Shown: one piece after another, positions 8,956 through 18,286 of the stretch
How positions within the stretch are numbered: position 1 is the stretch's first letter
How the letters are laid out: every line of letters begins with the position of its first letter
NCBI RefSeq assembly: GCF_009938015.1
Contig: NZ_AP021884.1
Span: 917,501-981,500 of the forward strand
DNA from: Sulfuriferula plumbiphila
Lineage (GTDB): Bacteria; Pseudomonadota; Gammaproteobacteria; Burkholderiales; Sulfuriferulaceae
DNA length: 64,000 nt
Reading direction: 5' to 3'
Notes under the pieces: generated by a model
Databases searched by the model: none
Told to the model about the DNA's origin: nothing
What the model saw: only the letters and a program-made list of their open reading frames with translations
Position numbers and translations under genes: made by a program

Positions 8956-9879
8956 ATGCTGACCGCCATCCTCTCTCACCCCGCCTGCGCCAGACACGCC
9001 ATGGGACCGCTTCACCCCGAGAGTCCGGCCCGGCTCACTGCCATAGAGGATGAGCTGATTGCCGCCCGGCTGCAGGATTTTCTGCGTTATTGCGACGCAC
9101 CGCGCGCCACCCTGGAACAGTTGTTACGGGTACACTCGGCGGCGTATCTGGACCAGATAGAGGCCAGTGCGCCTGTCGCCGGTCTGACCAGGCTCGATCC
9201 CGACACCGCGATGAATTCCTATTCTCTGGAAGCCGCCCTGCGTGCGGCAGGCGCGGCAGTCATGGCTACCGATATGGTGATGGGAGGCGAGGTGGACAAC
9301 GCCTTCTGCAATGTGCGCCCGCCCGGTCACCATACCACCCGCGACCAGGCCATGGGCTTCTGCATTTTCAACAACGTCGCCGTCGGCGTCGCCCATGCCC
9401 TAGTTCAATACGGCTTGCAGCGGGTGGCTATCGTCGACTTCGACGTGCACCATGGCAACGGCACCGAGGACATTTTCCATGACGATCCGAGTGTGATGTT
9501 GTGCTCCACCTTCCAGCACCCGTTCTACCCGCACAGCGGCGCTGCTTCCGGCAACAGGCACATCATCAACGTGGCGCTGCCGGCAGGCATGGATGGCGCC
9601 GGATTTCGCGCGGTCTTCAGGGCACGATGCCTGCCCGCGCTGGAACAGTTTGCGCCGCAGATGGTGTTCATCTCGGCCGGCTTCGATGCTCACCGCGAGG
9701 ACGACATGGCCGGGCTGAATCTCGTTGCGGCGGATTACGCATGGGTGACGCAACAGGTTAAAACCATCGCGCAGAAATACGCCCATGGCCGCATCGTTTC
9801 CACACTGGAAGGCGGCTACGCCCTGCCCGCGCTTGGTCGCAGCGCCGCCGCCCATATCCGGGTGCTGGCGGGACTATGA
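8956..9879 (+). CDS. Histone deacetylase family protein (acetyl-amine hydrolase)
   Basis: The 307-residue protein matches the bacterial class II deacetylase/acetylpolyamine amidohydrolase family. Seen are HPESPARLTAIEDEL near the N-terminus, RPPGHHTTRDQAMGFCIFNN with the catalytic His pair (~120-138), the zinc ligands in DFDVHHGNGTED (~157-168) and SAGFDAHREDDMAGL (~238-252), and the late EGGY loop carrying the transition-state Tyr. All key residues are present, so it should be an active zinc-dependent deacetylase. The natural substrate (acetyl-lysine, acetylated polyamine or other amide) cannot be told. The length is normal for the bacterial family. Confidence 0.9.
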   Translation: MLTAILSHPACARHAMGPLHPESPARLTAIEDELIAARLQDFLRYCDAPRATLEQLLRVHSAAYLDQIEASAPVAGLTRLDPDTAMNSYSLEAALRAAGAAVMATDMVMGGEVDNAFCNVRPPGHHTTRDQAMGFCIFNNVAVGVAHALVQYGLQRVAIVDFDVHHGNGTEDIFHDDPSVMLCSTFQHPFYPHSGAASGNRHIINVALPAGMDGAGFRAVFRARCLPALEQFAPQMVFISAGFDAHREDDMAGLNLVAADYAWVTQQVKTIAQKYAHGRIVSTLEGGYALPALGRSAAAHIRVLAGL

Positions 9880-9955
9880 GTCGCGCTACTTCACTCCGAA
9901 TCTGAACTATATTATAGAAACCTGATGCCACTGTCGCAACGAGAAAGGAAGCTAT

Positions 9956-10216
9956 ATGGATACGCGCGAGGAAATGCAGAAAATTCTGGATAGTCTGGCC
10001 CGGCAACGTGATGAACTGATTGTCCAGGCCCATCTGGCCAAGCTGGAAGTCATGGAAGAATGGGAAAACATGGAAAGCAAACTGGCGCAACTGCGTGCCA
10101 AGGCCAGCCAGGTGAGTGACTCCGCAGAAGACACCGCCCGGGACGTCAAGGCTGCTGCCAAGCAGTTAGCGGATGAAATCGCTCGGGGTTACGACAGGAT
10201 ACGCAAACTGTTTTGA
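9956..10216 (+). CDS. Small charged coiled-coil protein
   Basis: The 86-residue protein is almost wholly helical and charged (REEMQKILDSLARQRDELIVQ, WENMESKLAQLRAKASQV, DVKAAAKQLADEIARGYDRIR). It has no signal peptide or membrane segment. The spacing of hydrophobic residues suggests an amphipathic coiled coil, and the C-terminal half resembles apolipoprotein-like stress proteins. The start has the site AAAGGA at a good distance. It lies 76 bp after the deacetylase gene, so the two may be co-transcribed. Function unknown. Confidence 0.7.
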   Translation: MDTREEMQKILDSLARQRDELIVQAHLAKLEVMEEWENMESKLAQLRAKASQVSDSAEDTARDVKAAAKQLADEIARGYDRIRKLF

Positions 10217-10333
10217 AGTTGGTTAATCCTGGAAAAAGCAGTTAATCACGGGGAACCAGGAAGGTAAAATCCAAGACGCCTCCCCGGACCTGATTTTTGC
10301 CTTTGACACTTGTCTGCCCGTTTGTCTGCTGGA

Positions 10334-10729
10334 TTAGCTGGCGGCGTAAGCAATTACCCAGTAGCGCGCGAATTTGCCAATTGCCATATACAGCGCGGCC
10401 TGCCACGGATTGAGGCGCAGCCAGCCAGCGGCAAGGCACAGCGCATCGCCGATCAGGGGAGCCCAGGCAAGCAGTAATGCCGGCGTGCCATGGCGGCGCA
10501 CTTTCTCCACGTGTTTGAGTCGCCTGGTTTGCGGTACCAGCCAGCCCATGCCGAAGCTCACCATACCGCCTAGCGTGTTGCCCAGTGTGGCGACGCCGAG
10601 GGCGGTCCACAGGGTTGCCGGGTAAGCTTTAAGCACACCGAACAGCACCGCTTCCGAGCCCCCCGGCAGCAGCGTCGCCGCGAGGAAGCTGCTGGCAAAT
10701 AATGAAAACAGGCTGGCGGTTTCAGTCAT
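10334..10729 (-). CDS. YqaA-type small membrane protein (DedA/VTT-related)
   Basis: The 131-residue protein has about four membrane segments and the features of the YqaA branch of the DedA/SNARE-associated superfamily: FLAATLLPGGSEAVL near residue 16, GNTLGGMVSFGMGWLVP at about 50, and WAPLIGDALCLAAGWLRL at about 89. The family contributes to lipid transport and membrane homeostasis in other bacteria; the small YqaA members are not characterised. It is convergent with the coiled-coil gene and lies 27 bp from the end of the next minus-strand gene. Confidence 0.82.
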   Translation of the reverse strand: MTETASLFSLFASSFLAATLLPGGSEAVLFGVLKAYPATLWTALGVATLGNTLGGMVSFGMGWLVPQTRRLKHVEKVRRHGTPALLLAWAPLIGDALCLAAGWLRLNPWQAALYMAIGKFARYWVIAYAAS

Positions 10730-10756
10730 TCAGCAGGATTAAAGATGGGGCGGTTT

Positions 10757-11494
10757 TCAGAAGCGCCTGCCGAGGGCAAACAGTGTCATTCGATTGCCGG
10801 TGAAATTGACATAAGGATCATAGGCCGCACGCACAAACCAGGGCGCGTAATCGTCAGTCAGGGTGATACCGCTACCCACAACGGTATTGCCTGCAGTGCG
10901 CTGTCCACTTTTGTGGGACAGATCAAGTGTGAGCCGCTGCTTTCCGGCAAACGCGCGGCGCGCTATCAGATGGGTGACGCGCTGCCCCGTGCCCAGCCGG
11001 TCGTCCCTGACCATGTATAGCGACAGTTCGGTATTGCGGATCGCCCGCGTGCCGGCACCGAGCGTAATGGCATCGTTCGGGTCGAAATTGAGGTTGTAGT
11101 AGTCGCGCAGATTGGTGCGGCCAAAGCCGACAATGGCAAAAGTGTCGCCGCCGATTTCTGCATTCGCCGCGCCCCCCCAAAATCCGCGCGAGGCCGCCTG
11201 GGCGGATAGGACCAGACGCACAGCACCAAGGCCAGTATGGTTCTCATAACCTGCTCTAGCCTGCTGGAAACCCAGCCGGTCACGGTAGTAGCCAATCCAG
11301 CCGACATTATCACCGTAATTGGCGCGCAGGTTGAGGTCAGCCGCATTATTGCCGTCGCTGATGCGGTAATAGGAAGGGGTGAGCTTGAATGCCAGCGACG
11401 GCGCGCTTATTTCAGGAGTGGACTGCGCAAGCGCATTTGTCGCCAGGAACAGGCTCATCGTGGCCACAGGCAAGATGGAAAAACGGATTTTCAT
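10757..11494 (-). CDS. Probable outer-membrane beta-barrel protein
   Basis: The 245-residue protein has a signal peptide (ILPVATMSLFLATNALAQ). Alternating, aromatic-rich strands follow (LAFKLTPSYYRISDG, VGWIGYYRDRLGFQQARAGYE, LRDYYNLNFDPND, YAPWFVRAAYDPYVNFTGNRMTLF, the last given in parts). It ends in ALGRRF with a terminal Phe, the signal used by the BAM machinery. No specific family was recognised. The barrel call rests on strand pattern and C-terminus. Confidence 0.65.
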   Translation of the reverse strand: MKIRFSILPVATMSLFLATNALAQSTPEISAPSLAFKLTPSYYRISDGNNAADLNLRANYGDNVGWIGYYRDRLGFQQARAGYENHTGLGAVRLVLSAQAASRGFWGGAANAEIGGDTFAIVGFGRTNLRDYYNLNFDPNDAITLGAGTRAIRNTELSLYMVRDDRLGTGQRVTHLIARRAFAGKQRLTLDLSHKSGQRTAGNTVVGSGITLTDDYAPWFVRAAYDPYVNFTGNRMTLFALGRRF

Positions 11495-11548
11495 GCGACG
11501 CTAGCGCTCGTTGTTTTGCATTCTCTCATTCCATTCCGGCAAAACCAC

Positions 11549-11818
11549 TTACCCCGCCAGCCCCCTTTTCAGCAACTCCGCCACCACCTCATTCAAGCCC
11601 ATCTGGCGTGTCAGAGCGAGCTTCTGAATCTGTTGCACCAGTTCACTGTTGAGCTTCACCGCAAACGGCACCAGACCCTGAGCCTGGTCGAGTTTGCGCT
11701 GCTCGCGCCGATCCGGCAGGGCGCTGGCCGCGCCGCCAAAACGGCCGGGGATGCCGGCTTGTTTCATCTGGCCGTTGATTTTCAGTCCCTGGTTTTTGTA
11801 CAGGTCGGTTTTTTTCAT
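11549..11818 (-). CDS. Small conserved-looking hypothetical protein
   Basis: The 89-residue protein has a basic N-terminus (MKKTDLYKNQGLKINGQMKQ), a Gly/Ala-rich middle, and a C-terminal part that could be a ribbon-helix-helix-like fold (VPFAVKLNSELVQQIQKLAL, then GLNEVVAELLKRGL). The latter looks like the DNA-binding part of small antitoxins and CopG-like proteins, but no toxin gene adjoins it. It precedes prfB divergently. Function unknown. Confidence 0.6.
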   Translation of the reverse strand: MKKTDLYKNQGLKINGQMKQAGIPGRFGGAASALPDRREQRKLDQAQGLVPFAVKLNSELVQQIQKLALTRQMGLNEVVAELLKRGLAG

Positions 11819-11918
11819 GGTGCGCGTCCTTCATCAATTGAGGAGCTTATTCTACGCGTGAAGGCAATAGTACAAGAATGATATAATTTGCCGTTTTTCA
11901 GCGCCTTATACAAACATC

Positions 11919-13023
11919 ATGGAAGCAGAACGCCTCAATCAGATCGATGCCACCCTGTCCGACCTGGTGCGCCGCACCGCCGAACTTCGGGGGTATCTTT
12001 GACTTCGATACCAAGCTAGGCCGCCTCGAGGAAGTCAACGTGCTGGCCGAAGACCCGGCCATCTGGAACGACCCGAAACGCGCCCAGGAATTGGGGCGCG
12101 AGAAAAAATCCCTGGAAAACGTGGTGCTCACGCTGCAAAGCCTGGATCAGGGTCTGCGCGATGCGCGCGACCTGTTCGAGATGGCACGCGAGGAGAACGA
12201 CGACGCCACGCTGGAAGCGGTGGGCGAAGACACGGCGAAGCTGGAACAAACAGTGGAGGGCATGGAGTTCCGCCGCATGTTCGCCAACCCGATGGACTCC
12301 GCCAACTGCTTCATCGACATTCAATCCGGCGCGGGCGGCACCGAGGCGTGCGACTGGGCGTCCATGCTGCTGCGCCAGTATCTGCGGTACTGTGAGCGCA
12401 AAGGTTTCAGGAGCGAGGTAATGGAAGTCTCCGACGGCGACGTGGCCGGTATCAAATCCGCCAGCATCAAGGTGGACGGCGAATACGCCTACGGTTTTTT
12501 GCGCACCGAAACCGGTGTGCACCGGCTGGTGCGCAAATCGCCATTCGACTCGTCCGGTGGCCGCCATACCTCGTTCGCCAGCGTGTTCGTCTACCCCGAG
12601 GTGGATGATTCGATCGAGGTGGACATCAACCCCGCCGACCTGCGCATTGACACCTACCGCGCCTCCGGTGCAGGCGGCCAGCACATCAACAAGACCGATT
12701 CGGCGGTGCGCATTACGCACATCCCCACCGGCATCGTGGTGCAGTGTCAGAACGACCGCTCGCAGCACAAGAACCGCGCCGAGGCGATGTCCATGCTCAA
12801 ATCGCGCATGTACGAAGCCGAACTGCGCAAACGCCAGGCCGAGCAGGACAAGCTCGAAGCCGGCAAATCCGACGTCGGCTGGGGGCACCAGATCCGCTCC
12901 TACGTGCTGGATCAATCACGCATCAAGGACCTGCGCACCAACGTGGAAATTTCCAACACCCAGAAAGTGCTCGACGGCGATCTGGACGAATTTATCCAGG
13001 CCAGTTTGAAGCAGGGCGTATAG
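11919..13023 (+). CDS. prfB: Peptide chain release factor 2 (programmed +1 frameshift)
   Basis: RF2 reads UAA and UGA stop codons and triggers peptide release. Frame 0 runs from ATG 11919 ([15 protein letters not shown]) to an in-frame TGA at 12000-12002. A +1 shift at CTT-TGA continues from 12001 to 13023, giving 367 residues. Visible are the catalytic GGQ in [17 protein letters not shown] and the domain before it ([20 protein letters not shown], residues ~125-145). The stop-recognition motif SPF lies at the expected place ([10 protein letters not shown]). The true product needs the frameshift, so a simple gene call from 11947 would give the wrong N-terminus. Confidence 0.97.
11988..12003 (+). 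promoter_or_regulatory. Programmed frameshift site of prfB
   Basis: CGGGGGTATCTTTGAC contains the internal Shine-Dalgarno-like GGGGG three bases before the slippery CTT and the UGA-C stop context. This is the well-known autoregulatory signal: when RF2 is scarce, the ribosome pauses at UGA and slips by +1 to make more RF2. Confidence 0.96.
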
Positions 13024-13030
13024 CAAAACA

Positions 13031-13059
13031 TGTGTCACACTGCTACAATATGTGACACA
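13031..13059 (+). promoter_or_regulatory. Probable operator/promoter of the toxin-antitoxin operon
   Basis: A perfect 9-bp inverted repeat, TGTGTCACA (13031-13039) and TGTGACACA (13051-13059), encloses TACAAT, a good -10 hexamer. It starts 8 bases after the prfB stop codon and ends 12 bases before the antitoxin ATG. Phd-type antitoxins usually repress their own promoter through such palindromes. Confidence 0.7.
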
Positions 13060-13071
13060 CAGGAGCGCCCA

Positions 13072-13311
13072 ATGAAACAACTCAGCATCCGCGAAATTCG
13101 TCAGGACTTGCCCCGCATCGACGAACTCCTCGCCACGGAAGGCGAAGTCATTGTCACCCGCCGCGGCAAGCCGGTTGCACGCCTGCTGCCGCTGGAGCCT
13201 GCCGTCCCGCCGCGCAAGTTGCCGTCGCTAAAATGGCTGCGCGACAAAATTCCGTTCCAGGAAATACCCAGCGAAGTACTGATTCGAGAAGACCGGGATG
13301 CCCGCGGCTGA
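13072..13311 (+). CDS. Phd/YefM-family antitoxin
   Basis: The 79-residue protein begins MKQLSIREIRQDLPRIDELL, then EGEVIVTRRGKPVARLLPLE, the pattern of Phd/YefM antitoxins whose N-terminal half binds DNA. The basic, variable C-terminal part (KLPSLKWLRDKIPF) would wrap the toxin. The ATG at 13072 is preceded by AGGAGC; an upstream in-frame start lies inside the operator. It overlaps the PIN-toxin gene by 14 bases, which supports a single operon with coupled translation. Confidence 0.88.
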   Translation: MKQLSIREIRQDLPRIDELLATEGEVIVTRRGKPVARLLPLEPAVPPRKLPSLKWLRDKIPFQEIPSEVLIREDRDARG

Positions 13312-13741
13312 GTCCTATCTGGACACCAGTGTTCTCATCAAGCTGTATGTACCCGAAGTATTTTCAGCCGAGGCAGAGCATTTCATATCAGGGGTCGAAC
13401 GGCCGGTTATCAGTCGCCTGGGTGTATTGGAGTGGCACTGCGCCATGGCGCGCCGTCAGCGCTCTGGCGCGTTTCCGGACTCCTATCTGAAGGCGGCGCG
13501 CCAGGAATTTACCCGCCATCTGGCCGGGGGTTATTTCCTGGTTCAAACTTTTGGCGATGCCCGGTTCATAGAAGCGCTGGAAATTCTGGAGGCGGTCAAA
13601 CCCATCCCGTTACGCACTTTGGATGCATTGCATCTGGCTGCAGCACGCGCCGCAGGTTTGAAACATATTGCTACTGCTGACAAAGTCATGGCCGATGCCG
13701 CCCACAAACTGGGTATAACCGTAGCAACTTTTTTTGCTTGA
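13298..13741 (+). CDS. vapC: VapC-type PIN-domain toxin
   Basis: The 147-residue protein has a PIN-domain layout: [15 protein letters not shown] with the first acidic residue (Asp9), [16 protein letters not shown] with a central Glu, [22 protein letters not shown] with two further Asp residues. These form the Mg-dependent RNase site used by VapC toxins to cut tRNA or rRNA. It pairs with the Phd-type antitoxin just upstream. The stop codon falls 13 bases before lysS, so the toxin operon may run into lysS. The RNA target is unknown. Confidence 0.88.
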   Translation: MPAAESYLDTSVLIKLYVPEVFSAEAEHFISGVERPVISRLGVLEWHCAMARRQRSGAFPDSYLKAARQEFTRHLAGGYFLVQTFGDARFIEALEILEAVKPIPLRTLDALHLAAARAAGLKHIATADKVMADAAHKLGITVATFFA

Positions 13742-13754
13742 GCATTTTCACATC

Positions 13755-15254
13755 ATGACCGAAGAAAATACGCTGCCCCAGGACGAAAACCAGATCATCG
13801 CCGAGCGCCGAGCCAAGCTCGCCAAATTGCGCGGGGCAGGTGTGGTCTTCCCGAATGATTTTGAACGCAAGGATTATGCCGCCGCCATCCAGGCAGCGCA
13901 TGGCAGCAAAACCAAGGAAGATCTCGAAGCCGCGCCGGTGGAAGTGCAGTTCGCCGGACGCATGATGCTGAAGCGGGTGATGGGCAAGGCCAGCTTCGCC
14001 ACCTTGCAGGACATGGGCGGACGCTTGCAGATTTATGTTTCCAACGACGTCACCGGCGAAGCCGCGCATGACGCATTCAAACACTGGGATCTGGGCGATT
14101 TCGTCGCTGCCACCGGCATTCTGTTCAAGACCAAGACCGGCGAACTGTCGGTACGCGTCACCGAAGTCAGATTGTTGTCCAAATCGCTGCGTCCATTGCC
14201 GGAGAAATTCCATGGGCTGACCGATCAGGAGCAGAAATACCGCCAGCGTTATCTCGATCTGATCACCAACGAGGACACGCGCCGGGTGTTCGCCACACGC
14301 TCGAAAATCGTCCAGGCGATCCGCAATTTCATGACCGGGCATGGCTTCCTGGAAGTCGAAACGCCGATGATGCACCCCATCCCCGGCGGTGCGGCGGCCA
14401 AACCCTTTACCACCCACCACAACGCGCTGGACATGGAGCTGTTTCTGCGCATCGCGCCGGAACTTTATCTGAAGCGGCTGGTGGTGGGCGGTTTCGAGAA
14501 GGTGTTCGAGATCAACCGCAATTTCCGCAACGAGGGCCTCTCCACCCGTCACAACCCCGAGTTCACCATGATGGAGTTCTACGAGGCGTATCGCGACTAC
14601 CGCTACCTGATGGACTTCACCGAATCCCTGCTGCGCGAAACTGCGCGGGTGGCCACCGGCAGCGAACAGGTCACTTACAACAGCCAGTTGATTGATCTGG
14701 GAAAACCGTTCGACCGCCTCGCTATCGTGGCTGCGGTGCGCAAATATCATCCGGAATATTCCGCGGCACAACTCAACGACCGCGCCTGGCTGGTGGGCTG
14801 GTTCCAGGCCCACAAGACCAAGTTCCGCGAATCCGACGGACTGGGCGGCTTGCAACTGACGTTTTTCGAGGAAACCACCGAAGCCTTGCTGATCCAGCCC
14901 ACTTTCATCATCGACTACCCGGCGGAAGTCTCCCCGTTGGCGCGCCGTTCCGATAGCCAGCCCGACATCACCGAGCGCTTCGAGCTGTTCATAACCGGGC
15001 GCGAGATGGCCAACGGCTTCTCCGAGCTGAACGATCCGGAAGACCAGGCCGAGCGTTTCATGGAGCAGGTGCGCAACAAGGAAGCCGGCGACGAGGAGGC
15101 CATGCACTATGACGCCGACTATATCCGTGCGCTGGAGTATGGCCTGCCCCCCACCGGCGGCTGTGGTATCGGCATCGACCGGCTGGTGATGCTGCTGACC
15201 GACAGCCCGAGTATCCGCGATGTGATTCTGTTCCCGCAGATGCGGCCGGAATAG
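13755..15254 (+). CDS. lysS: Lysyl-tRNA synthetase, class II
   Basis: The enzyme charges tRNA-Lys with lysine. The 499-residue protein has the N-terminal OB-fold ([20 protein letters not shown] at ~60-80) and the class II catalytic core. Motif 1 is near [21 protein letters not shown], motif 2 is [20 protein letters not shown], and motif 3 is [17 protein letters not shown] close to the C-terminus. The start at MTEENTLP is chosen over an in-frame ATG 21 bases earlier that overlaps vapC. prfB-lysS is a widely kept gene pair; here a toxin-antitoxin module splits it. Confidence 0.97.
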   Translation: MTEENTLPQDENQIIAERRAKLAKLRGAGVVFPNDFERKDYAAAIQAAHGSKTKEDLEAAPVEVQFAGRMMLKRVMGKASFATLQDMGGRLQIYVSNDVTGEAAHDAFKHWDLGDFVAATGILFKTKTGELSVRVTEVRLLSKSLRPLPEKFHGLTDQEQKYRQRYLDLITNEDTRRVFATRSKIVQAIRNFMTGHGFLEVETPMMHPIPGGAAAKPFTTHHNALDMELFLRIAPELYLKRLVVGGFEKVFEINRNFRNEGLSTRHNPEFTMMEFYEAYRDYRYLMDFTESLLRETARVATGSEQVTYNSQLIDLGKPFDRLAIVAAVRKYHPEYSAAQLNDRAWLVGWFQAHKTKFRESDGLGGLQLTFFEETTEALLIQPTFIIDYPAEVSPLARRSDSQPDITERFELFITGREMANGFSELNDPEDQAERFMEQVRNKEAGDEEAMHYDADYIRALEYGLPPTGGCGIGIDRLVMLLTDSPSIRDVILFPQMRPE

Positions 15255-15260
15255 ACCGCT

Positions 15261-17750
15261 TTACATCGCACCGGGTTTGAGCTTCCAAATCTCCCGGTTG
15301 TATTCCCGCATGGTGCGGTCGGTGGAGAAGAAACCGCTGGAGGCAGTATTGAGAATGCTCATGCGCGTCCAGCGCACCTGATCCTGCCAGGCCAGCGAAA
15401 CGTGCTCTTGCGCATCCACATAACTGCGGAAATCGGCCAGTGTCTTCCATGGGTCGTGGGGGCTTTGCAGGGCATCCAGAATCATGTCGAAGATGTACGG
15501 CTCGTATGGATTGAAATGACCTGAACGCAGTAGCATGAGCACGTCGTGCAGGTCGTTATCCTGGGAGACGTAGCGCCATGGGTGATAGTCGCGCCCCATG
15601 GCATCGACTTCGTCGGCCTTGAGGCCGAACAGGAAGAAATTTTCAGCGCCGACTGCGTCCATGATTTCGATGTTGGCGCCGTCGTAGGTGCCAATGGTGA
15701 CGGCACCATTCATCATGAACTTCATGTTGCCGGTGCCGGAAGCCTCTTTGCCAGCGGTGGAAATCTGTTCGGAGAGGTCCGTCGCCGGGGCGATAATCTC
15801 CATGCTGGACACCCGGTAATTGGGCAGAAATGCGAGTTTCAGGCGCCCGTTTACGTCCGGATCGCTATTCACCACGGCAGCCACGTTATTTACCAGCTTG
15901 ATGATGCGTTTGGCCATCACATACCCCGGCGCAGCCTTGCCGCCAATCAGCACGCAGCGGTTGGTCCAGTTGTCCATGCGTCCGTTTTTGATGCGCAGGT
16001 AGAGATGAATCACGTGCAGCACATTGAGTAACTGACGCTTGTATTCGTGGATACGCTTGACCTGTACATCGAACAACGCCGTGGGATCAAAATCCACATC
16101 GCACTCGGCTTTGACAAGTGCAGCCAGACGTTGCTTGTTGGCAAATTTGACCTCGCGCCAGCGTGCATGAAAAGCCTCATGGTGAGGCTCGGCATAGGGT
16201 TTGAGTCGCTCCAGCTGGCTCAAATCAGCCACCCAGCTATCGCCGATGGTTTCACTGATTAGCGCGGTCAAGCCCGGATTGGCGTAAGCCACCCAGCGTC
16301 GCGGGGTCACACCGTTGGTCTTGTTGTTGAATTTCTCCGGCCATAATTGATAAAAATCGTGGAACAAGCCATCGCGCAGCAACTGCGAGTGCAATGCCGC
16401 CACACCATTGACTGAAAAACTGCCCACAATTGCCAGCCACGCCATGCGCACATGGCGCTGGCTGCCCTCTTCGATGATGGACATGCGCTTCTGGCGTTCG
16501 ATGTCACCCGGCCATTTGAGTGACACCTGGCGCAGAAAACGTGCGTTGATTTCGTAGATAATTTCCAGTATGCGCGGCAGCAGGCGCTCGAACAGCCCCA
16601 GCGGCCATTTTTCCAGCGCTTCCGGCAGCAAGGTGTGATTGGTATAAGCCATGCAACGCGTGGTGATTGACCATGACTGTTCCCAGTTCAGACCTTTTTC
16701 ATCCATCAGGATGCGCATCAGTTCGGCGACCGCGATGGTCGGATGTGTATCGTTCATCTGGAACACATTTTCTGCCGCAAAATCGCGATAATCTCGCGCT
16801 TCATGACGTTCCCATACACGCATGGCATCCTGGATGCTGGCCGAGGCCAGGAAATACTGCTGACGCAGACGCAGTTCCTTGCCGTTTTCGCTGCTGTCGT
16901 TGGGATAGAGCACCATGGAAATATGCTCGGCGCTATTTTTTGCACCCACTGCCTCGGTGTAGCTGCCGGCATTGAATTCACCCAGGTTGAATTCGTCGGT
17001 TGCCGCCGCCTTCCATAAGCGCAGGGTATTCACTGTTTTGTTGCGATAGCCGGAAATGGGCATGTCGAATGGTACCGCCAGCACGTCTTGCGTATCCACC
17101 CAGCGTGCACGCTGATTGCCCAGACCATCCCGATAGTGCTCGCTACGTCCGCCGAAATGCACCCGCTGGCAGTATTCACTGCGCTCGATCTCCCATGGGT
17201 TGCCGTTGCGCAGCCAGCGATCCGGCTCTTCCACCTGATAGCCGTTGTCGATGTGCTGGCGAAACATGCCGTATTCATAACGCAGGCCGTAGCCCATTAC
17301 CGGCAGCTGCAGAGTGGCGCAGCTATCCATGAAACACGCTGCCAGGCGCCCCAAGCCCCCATTGCCCAGCCCTGCATCGGGTTCCTGATCGGCAATTTCC
17401 TCCAACCGTTCGCTTAATTCCAGCATGGCCTGATCGGTTTCATTCTTGATGCCAAGGTTAAGCAGATGATTGCCCATAGCCCGCCCAATCAGAAATTCCA
17501 GCGACAGGTAATAGGCGCGGCGACTGCCGGGCTGCAGCTGAGTATCCCAGGTATTGCGCCAGTCCACCATCAGGCGGTCACGCAGCGTGTAAGCAAGGGC
17601 CTCATAAGTATAGAATGGCGCGCATCCCTGAAAGCGTCCGAGATGATAAGACAGATAACGTTGAAAATCGGTGCCGATAGCCTTGGCATCGTTCGCCAAT
17701 GGTGTGAGCTGAACCGGCCGGTAAACGGTTCTCGAGGTATAAGCTGGCAT
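15261..17750 (-). CDS. glgP: Glycogen/maltodextrin phosphorylase
   Basis: The enzyme releases glucose-1-phosphate from alpha-glucans using pyridoxal phosphate. The 829-residue length is normal for the family. Visible are the N-terminal RRAYYLSLEFLIGRAMGN, the glycine-rich GLGNGGLGRLAACF, the NKTNGVTPRRW motif at ~480, KRIHEYKRQLLN at ~560, and the PLP-lysine motif EASGTGNMKFMMNGA at ~665. It is convergent with lysS, only 6 bp apart. No other glycogen gene lies nearby, so it stands alone. The upstream region also holds the feoA control region. Confidence 0.96.
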   Translation of the reverse strand: MPAYTSRTVYRPVQLTPLANDAKAIGTDFQRYLSYHLGRFQGCAPFYTYEALAYTLRDRLMVDWRNTWDTQLQPGSRRAYYLSLEFLIGRAMGNHLLNLGIKNETDQAMLELSERLEEIADQEPDAGLGNGGLGRLAACFMDSCATLQLPVMGYGLRYEYGMFRQHIDNGYQVEEPDRWLRNGNPWEIERSEYCQRVHFGGRSEHYRDGLGNQRARWVDTQDVLAVPFDMPISGYRNKTVNTLRLWKAAATDEFNLGEFNAGSYTEAVGAKNSAEHISMVLYPNDSSENGKELRLRQQYFLASASIQDAMRVWERHEARDYRDFAAENVFQMNDTHPTIAVAELMRILMDEKGLNWEQSWSITTRCMAYTNHTLLPEALEKWPLGLFERLLPRILEIIYEINARFLRQVSLKWPGDIERQKRMSIIEEGSQRHVRMAWLAIVGSFSVNGVAALHSQLLRDGLFHDFYQLWPEKFNNKTNGVTPRRWVAYANPGLTALISETIGDSWVADLSQLERLKPYAEPHHEAFHARWREVKFANKQRLAALVKAECDVDFDPTALFDVQVKRIHEYKRQLLNVLHVIHLYLRIKNGRMDNWTNRCVLIGGKAAPGYVMAKRIIKLVNNVAAVVNSDPDVNGRLKLAFLPNYRVSSMEIIAPATDLSEQISTAGKEASGTGNMKFMMNGAVTIGTYDGANIEIMDAVGAENFFLFGLKADEVDAMGRDYHPWRYVSQDNDLHDVLMLLRSGHFNPYEPYIFDMILDALQSPHDPWKTLADFRSYVDAQEHVSLAWQDQVRWTRMSILNTASSGFFSTDRTMREYNREIWKLKPGAM

Positions 17751-18010
17751 GGAAAACGCTCCTTGAATAATTGGCCTGTGAGTTGATTTTGCACATCGGC
17801 GGAGTGGCCATTTCCGCTGAAGCGCCGGATCCGGGTTTGCATTTACACGTCTTCAACGTCTGCTCCATGCCCGAACGTTGTTTAGCCCGTCTTGTGATTG
17901 TCTCTGATTGACCGGGTTTCCGGATCAATGTGTTCCAACTGTATTTTATTTTGCATGTCTTTTCAAAAAAAATGCTCGCATGCTTGCGCGGCATACCGCC
18001 TTGTGATAAA

Positions 18011-18029
18011 AATAAGAATGTTTCTCATT
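18011..18029 (+). promoter_or_regulatory. Probable Fur box before feoAB
   Basis: AATAAGAATGTTTCTCATT is a 19-bp near-palindrome: AATAAGAA and TTCTCATT are inverted copies differing at one position. It resembles the Fur consensus AATGAGAATGATTCTCATT closely. It lies 12 bases before the feoA start codon, where iron-loaded Fur would block expression. The assignment rests on motif and gene context. Confidence 0.7.
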
Positions 18030-18040
18030 TAGATAATTTT

Positions 18041-18274
18041 ATGCATACCCCGCTTGATCACCTGTTCCCCAATCAGAGCGGCACGATTGAAACCATCGAA
18101 GCCGGCCCCGAGCTCGGGCGGCGTATGGCCGCACTAGGGCTGCGCCCTGGACGGCGTATAGAGGTACTACGCGCAGCACCGCTCAAAGGCCCGCTGCAAA
18201 TTCGCATTGGCCATACGGAGCTGATGATACGACGTATCGATGCTGCCAAAATCAGCGTAAATCAGGTCGCCTGA
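18041..18274 (+). CDS. feoA: Ferrous iron transport protein A
   Basis: The 77-residue protein has the SH3-like FeoA fold: GTIETIEAGPELGRRMAALGLRPGRRIEVL followed by GPLQIRIGHTELMIRRIDAAKISV (each given as a segment of the whole). FeoA helps the FeoB transporter at the inner membrane. The ATG at 18041 is chosen because it lies just after the Fur-like box and gives the normal FeoA length. A longer in-frame reading to 17930 crosses that box. feoB follows 12 bp downstream. Confidence 0.93.
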   Translation: MHTPLDHLFPNQSGTIETIEAGPELGRRMAALGLRPGRRIEVLRAAPLKGPLQIRIGHTELMIRRIDAAKISVNQVA

Positions 18275-18286
18275 CACCTCGCCATC

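Noticed and set aside
12016..12915. 299-codon minus-strand frame opposite prfB
   Set aside because: Shadow of a GC-rich gene whose own frame has all RF2 motifs.
13686..15107. 473-codon minus-strand frame opposite lysS
   Set aside because: Antisense shadow; the opposite strand encodes a complete lysyl-tRNA synthetase.
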